Below, one piece after another: positions 23,735 through 36,582 of a stretch of DNA of 64,000 nucleotides. Every line of letters starts with the position of its first letter. Position 1 is the first letter of the stretch. The translations under genes were made by a program, and so were the position numbers. Origin of the DNA: Tubulanus polymorphus (lineage: Eukaryota; Nemertea; Palaeonemertea; Tubulaniformes; Tubulanidae); assembly GCF_964204645.1 (NCBI RefSeq), contig NC_134035.1:9734501-9798500 (forward strand), written 5' to 3'. Under the pieces are notes generated by a model. It did no database searches and had not been told where the DNA came from. It saw only the letters and a program-made list of their open reading frames with translations.

Positions 23735-26395
23735 ATGCCTGCTCCTGATGAACCGTATTACTGTTCACAACAGATCAACATCCCTCCGGAATTACCGGAT
23801 ATTCTAAAACAATTCACAAAAGCCGCGATTCGAACGCAGCCTAGAGATGTCCTCGGTTGGTCAGCCGCGTAAGTCGACTAACAAATCTTTCAAATAATCT
23901 CTAAAGAAATCTGACTTAGTTCAGGTGAATAATCTCTGAGTCTAGATAGATCTGACCCAGGTGCACTGACTGTCATGACTTGAGTTAAAAGTGGTCTTCA
24001 AATCTTAAGATTGGTCCTAAGTTCAAAATTACCGGTAGCTATAGAATTAAGGCCAACTTGAAAATGTCTTATATCTAAGCCATAACTACGACTGGCCCCT
24101 GGGCCCGGTTTTATAGACTGGTATTAACTTTAATCTAGGGTTTAACTCTGAAAATGAATTGAGTTAGCCCCTGGGTTAAAGTTAGTACCAGTCTATAAAA
24201 CTGGGCCCTGAACTTTAAGTAAAACTTTTTCAGTGTCTTACCATATTCGTTACTATTGAATTAATGCTGTTTTCTGTTCCTTCCATGCTCGACTAATTAA
24301 TTTTGTTTTTTTTTCAAAGATATTTCAAAGCTATGTCGAGAGGTGAGGTTCCGCCTGTGAAAGAAAGATTAGAAATGCCAGTAGCGACTCAGAAGACGGA
24401 CACCGGACTAACTCCCGGATTATTACGGGCCTTAAATAAACAGGTTTGTATGAAAATAAGCAAGGTCAGATCTACTAGTAGAGGGTGATTCAGGGAGGGG
24501 TGCACCCACCGATTAGTTGAATATTATATATAATTAAAAGGGCTTCCCAAAGAAAGCTCATCAGAAAACTCATGTTCGAAAATACAGAGAACAAGCTTTT
24601 TTTTTCGGTGTCGGTTTAATATTTTTCATTTTCCCATAAGATTTCAGGGCAACTTGACATTTTTAGGAGGGAATGCACGCCTTGCACCCTCTCCTCAGAT
24701 CCACCCCTGATAAGACACTTTCAGCCTTAGTTAACGCGTCATATCAAACCAAATATTTATGAATTGCTTTATTTTCTCTGTGTTTTAGCTCGGACCAAAG
24801 AAAGTCACAAATATTTCGTTAATCGAGGAAAAATGGAAGGAGTTAGCACTACCGAAAGAGAAATTTGATGACTTAGTCCGACTGGGGTCATTTGCCGGTG
24901 ATGTCGAATGGCTAAAATTCTTCGCCCTCGCGAGTTCTACATTAGGAGAGGTGAGCGTTTGTATGCCGTCCACTCAGATAAGTTGTCATCGGATAAGTCA
25001 TCACATTACTTAAGGCGTCACTATTTTTAATTCCCAATTTGTTTCAATTTTTAATTTAATTTACTAAGTGTAAATTGTCATTTCGATAGTGGTCGACGTA
25101 ATGATGGTCTCAGCTATGACTACTTAAAGCGAGTTTGACTGTATTAGGCTTTGAAAAATTGATACAAAAGTGACCCTGCTAATTAGGAGAAACAAAGTAT
25201 CATTCTTTTGCCTTATTTCTACAATTTTTCCATATTTTCCACATTTTAGAATCTCTGCGACGCTATGAAACTGATTTGTGAAATATTGACGGCCGATCCT
25301 GAAGGTGGTGCTGCACGAATACCGTTCACGTTGTGGAAAGATCTTTACAAATTCCTCGCGTCGGTCGATGGTGAAATTTCACAAGAATCGATCGATGAAG
25401 TCTGCGCACATTTACAATATGATGTGTGAGTATTAAACAAACCATAAACGGGCTTGGATCTTGAGACTAGATTCGTTAGATTCGCTATAGAACCAACATA
25501 GAGCTTAGACTGGTCTTAAGTTGTTAGATTGGTTATGGAACCAAGATGGAGCTTAGACTGGTCTTAAGTTGTTAGATTGGTTATGGAACCAAGATGAAGC
25601 TTAGACTGGTCTTAAGTTGTTAGATTGGTTATGGAACCAAGATAGAGCTTAGACTGGTCTTTAGTTGTTAGATTGGTTATGGAACCAAGATGGAGCTTAG
25701 ACTGGTCTTAAGTTGTTAGATTGGTTATGGAACCAAGATGAAGCTTAGACTGGTCTCAAGTTGTTAGATTGGCTATAGAACCAAAATGAGCTCAGATTGG
25801 TCTGAAGTTGTTTCTTTGGCCACAGAATCTTAAGAATAGTTTTGACTGGTAGACTGATATTAATCTCAGTATTCAGAGTTAATGAGCGAAACCCACAGTT
25901 CATCATTTGACAATATATTTTCTGACCAATTTCGAAGTTTTGGCTAAATTTTATCGGAGAAACTAAAATGGGTTTTTGCTGACGAAGATTAGTCATAAGT
26001 TGTTAGATTGATTATAGAACCAAAATGAGCTTAGACTGGACTTACGTTGTTAGATAACCAACCAAAATGAGCTTAGACTGGTCATAAGCAGTTAGATTGG
26101 TTACAATACCAAAATGAGCTTAGAGTTGTTAGATTGGATATAGAATCAAAATGAGCTTAGACTGATTACACTTAGTGACTGTAGAACTAACATGGGGCTT
26201 AGACTGGTATTAAGTTGTAACATTGGCTCTAAGATATACTGGTCCAAGATCTACGTTACTGGCTCTATATGCTAACTGATCCACATGTTATCAATTTCAA
26301 TCGTCGCTTGTTTTACTCTTTCCAGTGATAAACAAGAAGGTTTCGTCCAACCGAGAAATTTCCTCAACCCCGACTGCCCAAAACTATCGAAATGA
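23735..26395 (+). CDS. ROPN1L: Ropporin-1-like protein (RIIa-domain, sperm flagellum)
   Basis: An AKAP-binding protein of the sperm fibrous sheath or radial spoke, using an RII-like dimerisation/docking domain. Five coding exons: 23735-23868, 24320-24443, 24789-24950, 25250-25425, 26326-26395; 666 nt, 221 aa plus TGA, against about 230 aa in vertebrates. Signatures: INIPPELPDILKQFTKAAIR (docking helices, residues 15-34), ATQKTDTGLTPGLL (exon 2), LPKEKFDDLVRLG (exon 3), CEILTADPEGGAARIPF (exon 4). The start follows a splice acceptor (GCAG at 23724), so a 5' UTR exon lies upstream. AATAAA at 26559-26564 sits 164 bp past the stop. The paralogue ROPN1 is the alternative; the MPAPD start and length favour ROPN1L. 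Confidence 0.95.
23953..24100. repeat. Foldback element, family 1, diverged copy
   Basis: In ROPN1L intron 1. It holds CTGTCATGACTTGAG at the left and CATAACTACGACTGGCCCC at the right, with TCTTAAGATTGGTCCTAAG between. Its right end abuts the family 2 foldback at 24101. Confidence 0.6.
24101..24209. repeat. Foldback element, family 2, full copy
   Basis: GGGCCCGGTTTTATAGACTG at the left is the inverse of CAGTCTATAAAACTGGGCCC at the right; internal TTAACTTTAATCTAGGGTT mirrors the AACCCAG side. About 109 bp, almost entirely stem. Confidence 0.85.
24485..24712. repeat. Possible GGGCGGATC-family element
   Basis: In ROPN1L intron 2. It starts TTCAGGGAGGGGTGCACCC and ends CAGATCCACCCCTGA, weakly inverted. 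Assigned by its ends only. Confidence 0.4.
25453..26225. repeat. Minisatellite, 48-bp unit, in ROPN1L intron 4
   Basis: Regular copies have GAGCTTAGACTGGTCTTAAG starting at 25501, 25549, 25597, 25645, 25693 and 25741 (48 bp apart). More diverged copies follow to about 26225 after an unrelated stretch (25860-25985). The unit matches an arm of foldback family 1 (compare 58880-58930). Confidence 0.9.
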
Positions 26396-26599
26396 ACGAT
26401 CGAATGAATGACTGATTATAATGTTGATAATACCTTGTGTAAATATATACTAATAGTGAACGGAAATGTACTGTTTATTCTTTGGTTACATTTTGATACG
26501 AGAGACTGTGAATTTCCCACCTATTTATTTATTGACCCGTCCGTGTAATTAATGGATGAATAAAACAAAGACAATTTTGTGAATTATTTTCTCTAGTTC

Positions 26600-28540
26600 G
26601 GTCATTGTTTTATGCTTCTGAGCTCTTCAATCTCTGAAATATCTCTCTTCGCTACTTGGGATCTTGAGGTGTGGAGCTCTCCCAGCTTTGCCAGTATTAC
26701 CTGCTGTTGAGGTGGTGGAGTAAGGAATCGAGGGGATATCAACAAATCGAAGATTTGCTGCGGCCTTAAGGAAATTATTGAGGTTCTACAGGGCCAGATC
26801 CAGAAGCTGACTTAACAAAGGGAGAGGAAATCAAGATGGCGGGATCTGGACAATTTTGATATTTCAGTACACGATATAATGCAATTTCCAGGACTTGACT
26901 GACATAAAACAGTTTTCAAAATGGATGGGGAAAATTGCCACTGGAGCACATGTTGAGCATGGGTCAGCCCCTGTTAATCCTTACAAACTCTGATTCAATA
27001 TGCTGCCACTGTATCTACATCAAGGCTGGAGAAAGAGAAAGAAGATCCTTCAAAATCACCGGCCAGCTCCACGAATCAAATCATCGCAGATGACAATGTA
27101 ACCTTGACCCAGTCCCAAACTTGCGAGTCAGATTGAACTCACGAGTTGAAATCAATTCATTTATTAGAATATTCAACTCAATTTGAATTTCATCTCCGAT
27201 CTTCGCAATTGAAATGAATCCTGATCAAAGCATTGTGAAACTGGCCGGACCCGTAATGAAAACAATCACAAACGCGGACCACTGTAATTTTACTTTGAAA
27301 AAAAACATTTCCCAATTCACCAACTGGTTAAATCAGGTATTTATTCATCTGGGTATTACACAGAGCCAATTAATTATGAAAACGATTACACTTGGTTTCT
27401 AGTGCTAACAAAACAGGATTTACATAATAATAATAATTCAACACATATCTCTCGCTCTCTCTCACTCTCTCTCTTGCAGCATCGTTTTAATCCCCGCTAT
27501 AATTCTGTATTTTTACCACCGAAAACAATTCGAACAGAGCAATTGGTGCATGCATGTGTAAAACTTGCTTGAACGATCATCAGTTTAGGTACGGGTACGT
27601 ATTAGTTTATGTTAATAACTTTTCATAATATTCAAACCATAGACAGACACGGAGTTAAATTTCAAACGGATTTTTAAAAGTCGGGTCATTCGCTTCGAGG
27701 TTTTCGAACCAGGGTTTAACACTACTAATCGTTGTTATTGTCGACTGCGGTTTTTACTCGATTAGGCAGTACTTGTCAGAATGTTATTACTATTACTCGG
27801 TGACCAGAGAAGTCATTACAGCCGACACATTTCCATCATAATCAATACATAATACGAATTGCCTGATTACAGTAACAGCAAAAAGGGAGCCTGAGCTAGA
27901 CACATAACTGACAGATATTTCGGTAAAAAGTCGCGATGTTATGAAACACAGGCTGCGCGAGTTGTACGAATATTTTATTCCCGTTTTCATTTTCGAATAA
28001 GATTTCAATAATGAGCTGCCGAATAAACAGTGCGTGAAAAAAAAAACGCGTTCGTAAGCTTGAGCAGTTTCCGACTAAAAGTTATCGTACGTACGTCCCT
28101 GTCGGTTCTTCACAGATGAAATACCGGTACTCGGAAAACTGTGGTCAAAACTGGGATATAGCAGTGGATAGTTCAGTATCAACGCTCTCTTCTGACATAA
28201 GCCCCTGAAAACAGGGATTGGGAGGGAGGGGGTTTAATGAAAAATACTCTGCACTTTCCGCTCTCGTCAGCGCGACAAGACGATTCGCCATCGATTTCTC
28301 GCTAACAGAACTTTTAGACGTACTCGAATAAATGGCTGAATATATCTATTATTATTATCATCATCATCATTATCATTATATCAATAATATTATTTCATAA
28401 GATATACTATCATCATCATCATCAATAATCATAATCGTTTATTTAAGACAGCGCGAGTAGTAGAATACGTGTTAACGAGTTCCTCGACTTCTAACGAGTC
28501 ACTTCTGAAATTTTATTAATATAATAAAAAGTTAGAGCTA
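26600..28540. other. Intergenic, no gene recognised
   Basis: Follows the ROPN1L poly(A) signal. A CT-rich tract is at 27451-27475 (CTCTCGCTCTCTCTCACTC). Short open frames here (for example 27214-27402 and 27793-28008) have no recognisable domain. ATC/AAT tracts begin near 28350. Confidence 0.5.
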
Positions 28541-28562
28541 TGTATGTACGTACGTGTATATA

Positions 28563-28565
<3 letters not shown>

Positions 28566-28616
<51 letters not shown>

Positions 28617-28632
28617 TATATATATATACACA
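28566..28632. repeat. (TA)n microsatellite with GTACATATATATACACAC tail
   Basis: About 42 bp of pure TA from 28570, followed by a second TA/CA tract. The 72-aa frame over it is compositional. Confidence 0.9.
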
Positions 28633-29041
28633 CACACGTATTTGTATTGATTTATCTATTTATTTCAAGAGATTTTTAAGTAACTGGAAAATGCACATGT
28701 ATATAATAACATATACATGGTATATCACTAGTATCAATATAGTTTTTATGGAACAATTCTAGGCTACTGTCCATTGCGTTATTATCATCATCATTGTCAC
28801 CATCATTATCATCATCATCATCATTATTCGCGGCGTTTTCGAAAAAAAAAACGAAATTATTACGGCTTTAATTTTACACACGATCATCAGAAAAATGCGT
28901 TTTAATTCGCTGCCTAAAAGAACGTAACGTTAGATCTAAACGCGTGCCAACTCGCCATTCCTACCGCTATGGAATTTTCCTGGCTTATTCTCCGCTATTC
29001 GAGTAGAAATATTCGACCTAATACGAATCTTATGCCCTTTA

Positions 29042-29363
29042 AAAGCCAAGCTCGGGTTGACTAAGATCCGATCAGATCGTAAGCGGTCAAGTTTGCAATT
29101 TTTCATACGGGAACCTTGTCGACATGTAATGAGTTTACGTACGATTGATCGCAGACCAACCGTAAGCTGAATTGCAAGGATAGAAAAGTTCTATTTCCTA
29201 CGACCAGGTCAAAGCCAATCAGTGTCGAGCGTTGCATCACATGACTTAGGCTCCGCGATGGATTGGTCGTAGTCAACTTGAAAGCGCTCTAAAGATCGCG
29301 AGACAAACGAATCGGTAATCGGCGGTCACTAGTCGGGTCAAAAATCGACCTGAGCTTGGCTTT
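29042..29363. mobile_element. MITE-like element, AAAGCCAAGCTC ends
   Basis: A 322-bp segment with ends AAAGCCAAGCTCGGGTTGA and TCGACCTGAGCTTGGCTTT, inverted with 17 of 19 matches. Subterminal GATTGGTCGTAG-type motifs. The target duplication is unclear. No coding capacity. Confidence 0.65.
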
Positions 29364-29845
29364 GGTTGGATGAGTTTTACATATTTCGTGAGGTGGGCAT
29401 CTATCGTTCATAGTTAACACGTGAATTCGGTCATCTTAACGAAATTTTGATATCGTGCCATCCGTACGCGTCGTGACCGATGGCGCGGAAAGCTCAGGAT
29501 TCGTAAAAAGTATACATTTTTTTCAATGTTCTCTTTCGCACAGCAGACGGAGCGGCGAGTTTGAAATAACGCAATTATACGATTATAAGGTCGTCTAAAT
29601 CCGACGATAGGCTCTCTACGCGACCGTTAAGAATTTACGACGCACGAATGTAACTAATTATTATGTCTTTTTCGAAAAGAGAATCGAGAGAAAAATACGC
29701 ATGCACAAAATGACATCCGAATGAATGACGTCGACGACGTTTTAAAACCACCCGTCGATTAGAATCCTCGACGACTAGTAACGCCACCTATTCGATGGAT
29801 GACACAACGAGAATTAGCACACGTGACATTATTATCAATTTTTAC

Positions 29846-29846
<1 letters not shown>

Positions 29847-29885
<39 letters not shown>

Positions 29886-29922
29886 ATAGTAGTAGTAGTA
29901 GTAGTAATAGTAGTAGTAGTAC
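29847..29922. repeat. (TAG)n microsatellite
   Basis: About 25 TAG/TAA units. In one frame it reads as polyserine, giving a spurious 134-aa frame (29795-30199). Confidence 0.9.
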
Positions 29923-30269
29923 AGCAACCATCTATGATTTCAAAAGTTTCGTAAAAAGGTTTTTCGTAATTTGTTTAGTCAATGCACGCACACGCACACT
30001 CGCACACACTGCAGAAGATGTGAAACGGCCAGACGTCGTAACGTCGAACCGTAGATACGCGAGCGACCATCCTACCAAATTACCCTCGGTCACTTCACGA
30101 CAACTTCATATCGTCGATCGAACGCGATTAAACGGTTTTGAAAAACTAGAAACGGCGTTCGCCATCTACAGTTCGACGTACGACGCGAGCGTCGAATGAA
30201 GTTGTTTTTTTAAAAAGACTATCTCTACTAAGCGTTTTAACATCGGTAGTTGAAGAAGTAGGTATTAGG

Positions 30270-30610
30270 TAGTTGTAGTAGTAGTAGTCAATAACAATAG
30301 TAATAATAATAATAATAATAACTATTATTATCATAGTAATAATAATAATAATCATAATAATAATATCTCTTAAACATTTACAATCGTTTTATACATGGAC
30401 TGATAAAGATGTAATAAAAATTCACTGTACACTATTTCGAAGTGGTTAATTATGTTATTATTCTATACACAGGTGTTACATGTTTAATCGTAACTACAAT
30501 CATATTACATAATATTTCAGTACACATCATCATCAGTATCATCATCATCATCGTTTTATTACAGTTCATCATCATCATCAGTATCATCGTCATCATCATC
30601 ATTTTTCGAG
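30270..30610. repeat. AAT and ATC trinucleotide-rich region
   Basis: (AAT)n around 30299-30364 and (ATC)n around 30522-30603, with TAG units at 30276-30290. Similar ATC tracts occur at 28360-28435 and 28785-28828. Confidence 0.85.
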
Positions 30611-32080
30611 CATTTTAAAAAACCTATGTGCATTGAACAAAGTTTGCATATAGTTAAAATCTTGGTATACGTTTCCCCTGATAAAACACTGAATACATTT
30701 ACACAAATGACATGACGGTGTACAGATCACCAGAGCCACGCCGCCGTTCCGGGTCGGACCCGCAATCGAGAGAGTGCTAATGGCAATGATGGCCTGCCAC
30801 CAAACATTTATCATCATACATATATGATATTATTACAAGCGATATTTTCGTCTGGCAGCTGGAAATTCACACGTATTAATCGTAGCGTGACTTTGTCTAG
30901 ACACTAAATAACAGTCAATGAAGCACCATTTTGCTAAAAGAGGGAAAATTAAGATAATCGAAATCAGCTTACGCGTTTAGAAATAGGATCGTCAAAATAT
31001 GAAAAGCGTCTCGAGAGGAAGATAAAGAGAACGCCGAAATTATGTTGGTTAGCTCGTGACAAATTTGAACTACATTTTTTGTGAACGCAATTCTCTTTCT
31101 ACCGACGAGTATAAAGTATCACACCATCTGAAGGATCCAGCAAATTCGCGAGGTGGAAATCGAACTCCCAACTCGTGAAGTTTCGAATCGCGAATAACGA
31201 TGTGAAAAAGATGGCGGCGATTACAGTGGCGTTGGACGTGCAGCGACTGCAGCGGCGGCAATAATTTACTGAATGACGTTTTTTTTCTTTGAATACCACA
31301 TTTTTGAAGAAATTAAGTTAATTCAGCGCGGCAATATTTAGAACCTGTTCAAAATCGGCATTTGGCCGCGGCAATCAAAAATTGCTTCCAACGCCCCTGG
31401 ATTACAGACAGACATAATGACAGGCATTTTCTGCGCGTCGAAAAAAATATCGACGAAAACTCGCGCGTAAAAACTCCGCGGGCAATAATGACAATAATAA
31501 TAATGATAATAACAATAATAATAATAATACTCGTATTCAGATATACAAAATTAAAAATATTAACTACAGACGTATTGATGATTTTACGTACAAACTTATC
31601 ACGCAAGACACAAGCACACACGCACGCGTACAGATATAAACATTAACATAAAATGGTTCTTTGTTCTTCGCTGACTAGATGCCAATAACATACATCGATA
31701 AAATATGACTACTGAACCGAAAACAACTAAGTGGAACGGAAAAAATGAAATTTCTGGCTTTTAAATTTTTCCTGCGGACTGGCTTTAATTCTACTTGCGC
31801 GGAGTAAGTTACGGTTCACACCTATCACGCTTGTCTGAAATATGCGAACTAACTTTTTCCCGCGAATTCAGGCCAAAAAATACCATTGATAATGGAATCG
31901 TTGTTTTCGATACATGATTTTGATGTGGTAGTATTGTTAGAACAGCTTCCATATTGATCTAACAGCACAGATGGCTTATCAAATAGGCCCGATACATGGA
32001 AGAGATTTTACCTGAAAACTTTATAATTGGATCTCGTTCGAACATAGGATAGAATACACTATCATCTAAAGTTAAAAACT
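30611..32080. other. Intergenic, no gene recognised
   Basis: Short frames on both strands without known domains. Contains an AAT/AAC tract at 31485-31530. Nothing else structured was found. Confidence 0.4.
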
Positions 32081-32356
32081 CAGTGTTCTCCACAACAGGT
32101 TTTAGAGGGGCGGCCTCCCCTTTCGTTTTTACATCGACCCCCCCACTTATGAAATATCTGCTGCCCCTACCAGAGCGGATATCAATATTCTGATAATTGC
32201 TTTGAAATATATTCAGCTAACGTGAAAAGTAAAACATTACATCAAAATTAAGCTTAAATTTTCTGCAGTTTTCAGAGGGGATCGAAAGCCTTGCTTCATC
32301 AGCAGCCACGATGGCCTAATGCAGCCCCTGTAAAATTCCAGCATATGGAGAACACC
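32081..32356. mobile_element. CAGTGTTCTCCAC-ended element (copy 2)
   Basis: About 276 bp. Left CAGTGTTCTCCAC and right TATGGAGAACACCG are inverted. The interior matches the fragment at 5069-5293 (GGATCGAAAGCCTTGCTTC, TATGAAATATCTGCTGCCCC). Confidence 0.7.
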
Positions 32357-32857
32357 GTAACTTCATTCGGAAATTTCGCGATATCGGTTCGCAGGGCGAA
32401 AGGGCGAATCTCAGGCGATTATTGTCGCCGATTGCGCGACGCACGCTGCCGCGACCGACCATTTCAGATCATTCGTTTAATTTTCTACGAGTCAATATAC
32501 GTGCATAAATGATACAGATTCAACTATCAACAAAAACATGTGTGTAAACATATAAAACTATCGGTAAAATCATATTTATACATATACTATAATATATGTA
32601 ACATCGTCTATACCATGTCATGTTGTATGTTAGATAATAGTAAAAATAAAATGGGTTTTTTGTTTGACACAATTTTGACTCTGATTAGTAGTGACTGACC
32701 GTCCGGGTCTCGTTAAAACAACGACGACGAAGCCGACAACAAGAGGAGATACAGATCATCAATAACAGTATAAACGAAGACGAATGCGAATAGACTAGAC
32801 TAGACTAAAACATTGACTGGCGAGAAAATAAGCCGTATCGCGGAGCTGCTATGGCCG

Positions 32858-32955
32858 CAGCCGCCGCTGCTGCTGCTGCTGGTGGTGTTCACGTTTTTCG
32901 TAATATCACAGAGAAAAAACATAAAAGTTCCCGAAAAACTTGGACAAAACAACCA

Positions 32956-33004
<49 letters not shown>
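32858..33004. repeat. CTG tract and split (AT)n tract
   Basis: A GCTGCTGCTGCTGCTGGTGG tract lies near 32864-32885, and an (AT)n tract runs 32956-33004 with one phase break. Overlapping frames on both strands are compositional. Confidence 0.85.
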
Positions 33005-33740
33005 TCCGTATACATAATAACGTCATATGCAGAGATTCTGAACAGAAAGAAAAAAAAGGCGATCATTTTTTCGCGACGATTTTTTCACAGACTCTGAAAT
33101 TCATCGTACGAATAACTTAACAATATGAAGCGACAGTTTCAAATTTCGTAACAAATAAAACGAAAAATTATTTTTTTTGAACAAAATTTTGGAAAATTTT
33201 TTCAACATCTTTAACACGCTCGTGAAAAAACGGCTTACATTTTTTTAACGAATTGAAATCGTTTTTCCAGATCTCTCGGGTTTAATATTCGCACCCATCG
33301 ATTTCAATAAATTTTCTATAAATTCAGACCCACTAACAGGATAAGATATTGAGATTCAAAAAAGAAATTTGAAAATGAGTCGAAAATCTCAGACTCGGAA
33401 AGCGTACGCATCTAAAATCCGACGGCAACATATCCTACGTATGCTAGCGGTACGTATAATTCTAACTATCGTGCGTTTAAAATCATAAGCTTTTCAAATA
33501 CGAGAACGTAAAACATTTATGGGAGATTGTAAAAAACATCTGGGGTGAGAATACTAATCAATTTTTTGTCTGCGGTTATTATTTATTGCCCGCCGTATGT
33601 TATTATTATGCGATATATTGAGATACTTTTTTTTTTTAAAGTCGAGTCAATAAAATGTTAGTCGAATTTATGCCAGGCGAATGAAATCAGAAATCAGGGT
33701 TTGAAATAGAAAACGAGAAAGAGACGGCATCAGCCATAAA

Positions 33741-33773
<33 letters not shown>

Positions 33774-34390
33774 GGCGAGGATCATACGCAACCGAGAATC
33801 ACTGATCTAGTATTCTTTTCCAAGCACATTCAAAAAGAGGGGGGAGAATCCATTATTATTTATTATCAATTCGTAAAATAGAAAACTTTCCCGGATTAAA
33901 AGCTTAAAATACGCGCGCATCGTACACGCAGGGTCGCGAGCGTACCGAGGGGTACGCCGGCGCCCTCTCGTGCGACGCGCACAAGCACAAACGCAACAAG
34001 AAATATGTACATTATACTCTGTTTTGTAGTTTTGTTTGTTGATTTACTTTCTATTTAGAGGCAGGATGCTGAATTTACGCCAACAGCCATTCGGGAGATG
34101 CCAATCAACAATACAGCTGGTGTTCCACTGGACGAATCAGCGGCAACTGTTCATCAGTTCGCGTTGCGTAAATTGCGCAACCTGCCCTTAAAATGAAATT
34201 TGAGCTTTCATTCATCATTTTTGAAATTTCGTATTACATTAAAGGTACATACTCAGACCTTGAGCTCATAGATAACACATACAAGAACACGGTGGCCTAC
34301 TCTCAACACATTTGAACAAACGACTTATCGTTTAAAGACTTTCTTCACAAACATTTCTTGCAGATCGAGGCGGATATTCTACCAAGCCAA
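33005..34390. other. Intergenic, no gene recognised
   Basis: AT-rich with poly-T runs. (ATC)n at 33738-33774. A CG-rich patch at 33905-33985. No coding exon identified. Confidence 0.4.
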
Positions 34391-34391
34391 A

Positions 34392-34659
34392 CAAGGGCGG
34401 ATTTCGGGTGCACTGGGCCAGACCTTCAAAATTCGACTGTGCCCTCCAAAAAGTCTGGAAAATCTTTTCTAGTAAAGAAAATTTTAAAAAAGACTAAAAA
34501 CAAATCCAAATTGGCCCCTTTTTATCCTAACTTTTCTCTTGGAGGGCCACCAGAACCCCGCAGTGTTTCCCTTGCAGACTTCGCATTGCCAAATCTGCCA
34601 TTTTTGAATTTAGTCCAATTTTAGGTCCATCCCTTCATTAAATCCTAGATCCGCCCTTT
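34392..34659. mobile_element. GGGCGGATCTAGG-family element
   Basis: About 268 bp. Left CAAGGGCGGATTTCGGG and right CCTAGATCCGCCCTT are inverted. The 88-aa frame at 34358-34624 runs through it and has no domain. Confidence 0.65.
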
Positions 34660-36324
34660 CAAAATTCTAATTAACTCAAAGCTAAAGCTGTAGACTTATC
34701 AGTCACAATAGAAATTACGTTTCGAAAAATTCGCTGAATTTGGTAAACAGTTTTCTAAAGATAGGATGGACTTCAGTCTTCAATATCTCTACGCGAATAG
34801 ACACGGCAGATTTTGTATCGCAATGCTTCCGATGAGTCCAAACAGATGCTGCCACCGTGTAGCGAATCGCCGAACTACGTAATCATACAAATGTATATAC
34901 ATATATATATATATATACATGGTTACGCATCGACGACGATTTAAAAAAAAACAAAAAACATTCATCTCGCTCTCGAATATTTTCGTAATTTAAAATTCCT
35001 TCTCGCGCGGCGGAAACAGTGAACTCGATAGTAGCTAGCGCGTAGTCAACTGTAAATACCAGCTGACATATCATTAAGAGCGCAGGAGTGGATATTTGAA
35101 AATGTTTGCTTTGTAGCCACTCTCACCGCCGTGTATATACCACATACGAGATATGTATAAATATGACCGGATTACCGTCGGGAATTATCTCTCGTCGAGA
35201 ATAGACCGGCGTAGTTAAGTCGACGGAAGTTTTAAACGCCACTTTGCCCGATGCGCGCAGCGGTACACGACACACCGAACGATAACAGAGAGAACGATTC
35301 CTCGGGGAGTGCCCTGTGATTAGCGAGACTTAACATCGTCGTCTGCTGGGTCCACCGCAAATCTATATATCATATACATACATATATATATATACATATA
35401 CAACGCACGAGAGGTTTAATGTATAATTAACATCGCATTATCATACCGACATCAAAGTCAGTACGATACTTTCAGTTATATCGCGGCGCTGGCAACCTCT
35501 GAAAAGCGCTCCGAGTAACGTATTTTTGTTTTTCAGGAACATTTCATTGAAATATGAAAGAAAATGTTCGAATTAATCATCAGTAATCAACAGTAAAACC
35601 CTCAATATCATTACAAATAAATCGAATCAGTATTTCTCAGGACAAAATAGGAACAAAATACTCTGCTCTGCTATCGTTTCGATAGGAATTTTATCATGAT
35701 AGGCATTTTACAAAGAAAAAAAAAAGACGAACGAAAATATTCGTAATTCCAATTTTCGGCGTCGCGCTCAAATTCGAACACGGGCGATTCACGATAATCG
35801 ATAGCTAAAAATAGCACCAGCAAGCGGCACTTCGACCGATGAAGTTGCGGAGGGTTTTAATGAATTTTTTTTATCTCGTCGACGTCGCACTCGTGTGACG
35901 ACAAACGCGCGCGCGCGTAGGAGAGGGAGTACGTCGAGGGTTTGCGGATAATCCGAATTCAATGACTCTCAACAATCAATGCCTTCTTCGTCGTCGTCGT
36001 CGTCGTGCGTTTCATCGTTACGCAGCATCGAAAAGGCCGACGACGACACCGTTTTTGATGGCCGATAAAACGAGGTTACCATGGTGATCGCGGCTGTTGA
36101 ACGCGCTATATATGAGCTTAAGACCATTCATACATATATATATATATATATATTTATAATATATATCTCTATGTTTTTACTGCTAAGTCAAAAATGTCTT
36201 TGTTAAATGCGATCGAAATATCTCGAAGATGATCTACTTACTCCCGAGTTGGGTTTACGTGTAGAGCAATCGATCAAAGTGTGAATCTTCCTTCGCAAAG
36301 CCCCCGCCCTAAACTTCCCTCCCC
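34660..36324. other. Intergenic, CG-rich patches and short AT repeats
   Basis: (AT)n at 34898-34915, 35376-35392 and 36131-36153. CG-rich stretches at 35190-35350 and 35760-36060, with TCG repeats at 35986-36006. The 35.2-35.5 kb patch could be a promoter or CpG-rich 5' exon, but no start or splice site convinces. Confidence 0.4.
35488..35665 (+). repeat. Interspersed repeat, AACATTTCATTGAAATATGA family
   Basis: Shares AGGAACATTTCATTGAAAT, GAAAGAAAATGTTCGAATTA and AATCAGTATTTCTCAGGACA with copies near 37200-37400, 45430-45620 and 52375-52560. The ends are not defined. Confidence 0.75.
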
Positions 36325-36582
36325 CAGGGCTGGATCTAGGAAAGTTGGAAGGGGGCCCCAGAAATGACTGGATAATTTTTCAGATGAAGCAGGGCGTTAT
36401 AGATTACTAGCGGGGTTCCACCTTCGGTATAAGACATTCTTGAAGAAATATGTCCGAAAAATATGCAATTTCCAAGATGAGTGTGAAATTTGTAGGTTTT
36501 CAATCTTTACTATAAAGGGCGACCACCTCAATGGAAAGGCAGGGGACCTGGACCGCGAGACCAACTCCTAAATCCGCCCCTG
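36325..36582. mobile_element. GGGCGGATCTAGG-family element
   Basis: A 258-bp segment. CAGGGCTGGATCTAGG at the left is the inverse of CCTAAATCCGCCCCTG at the right. No coding capacity. Confidence 0.7.
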
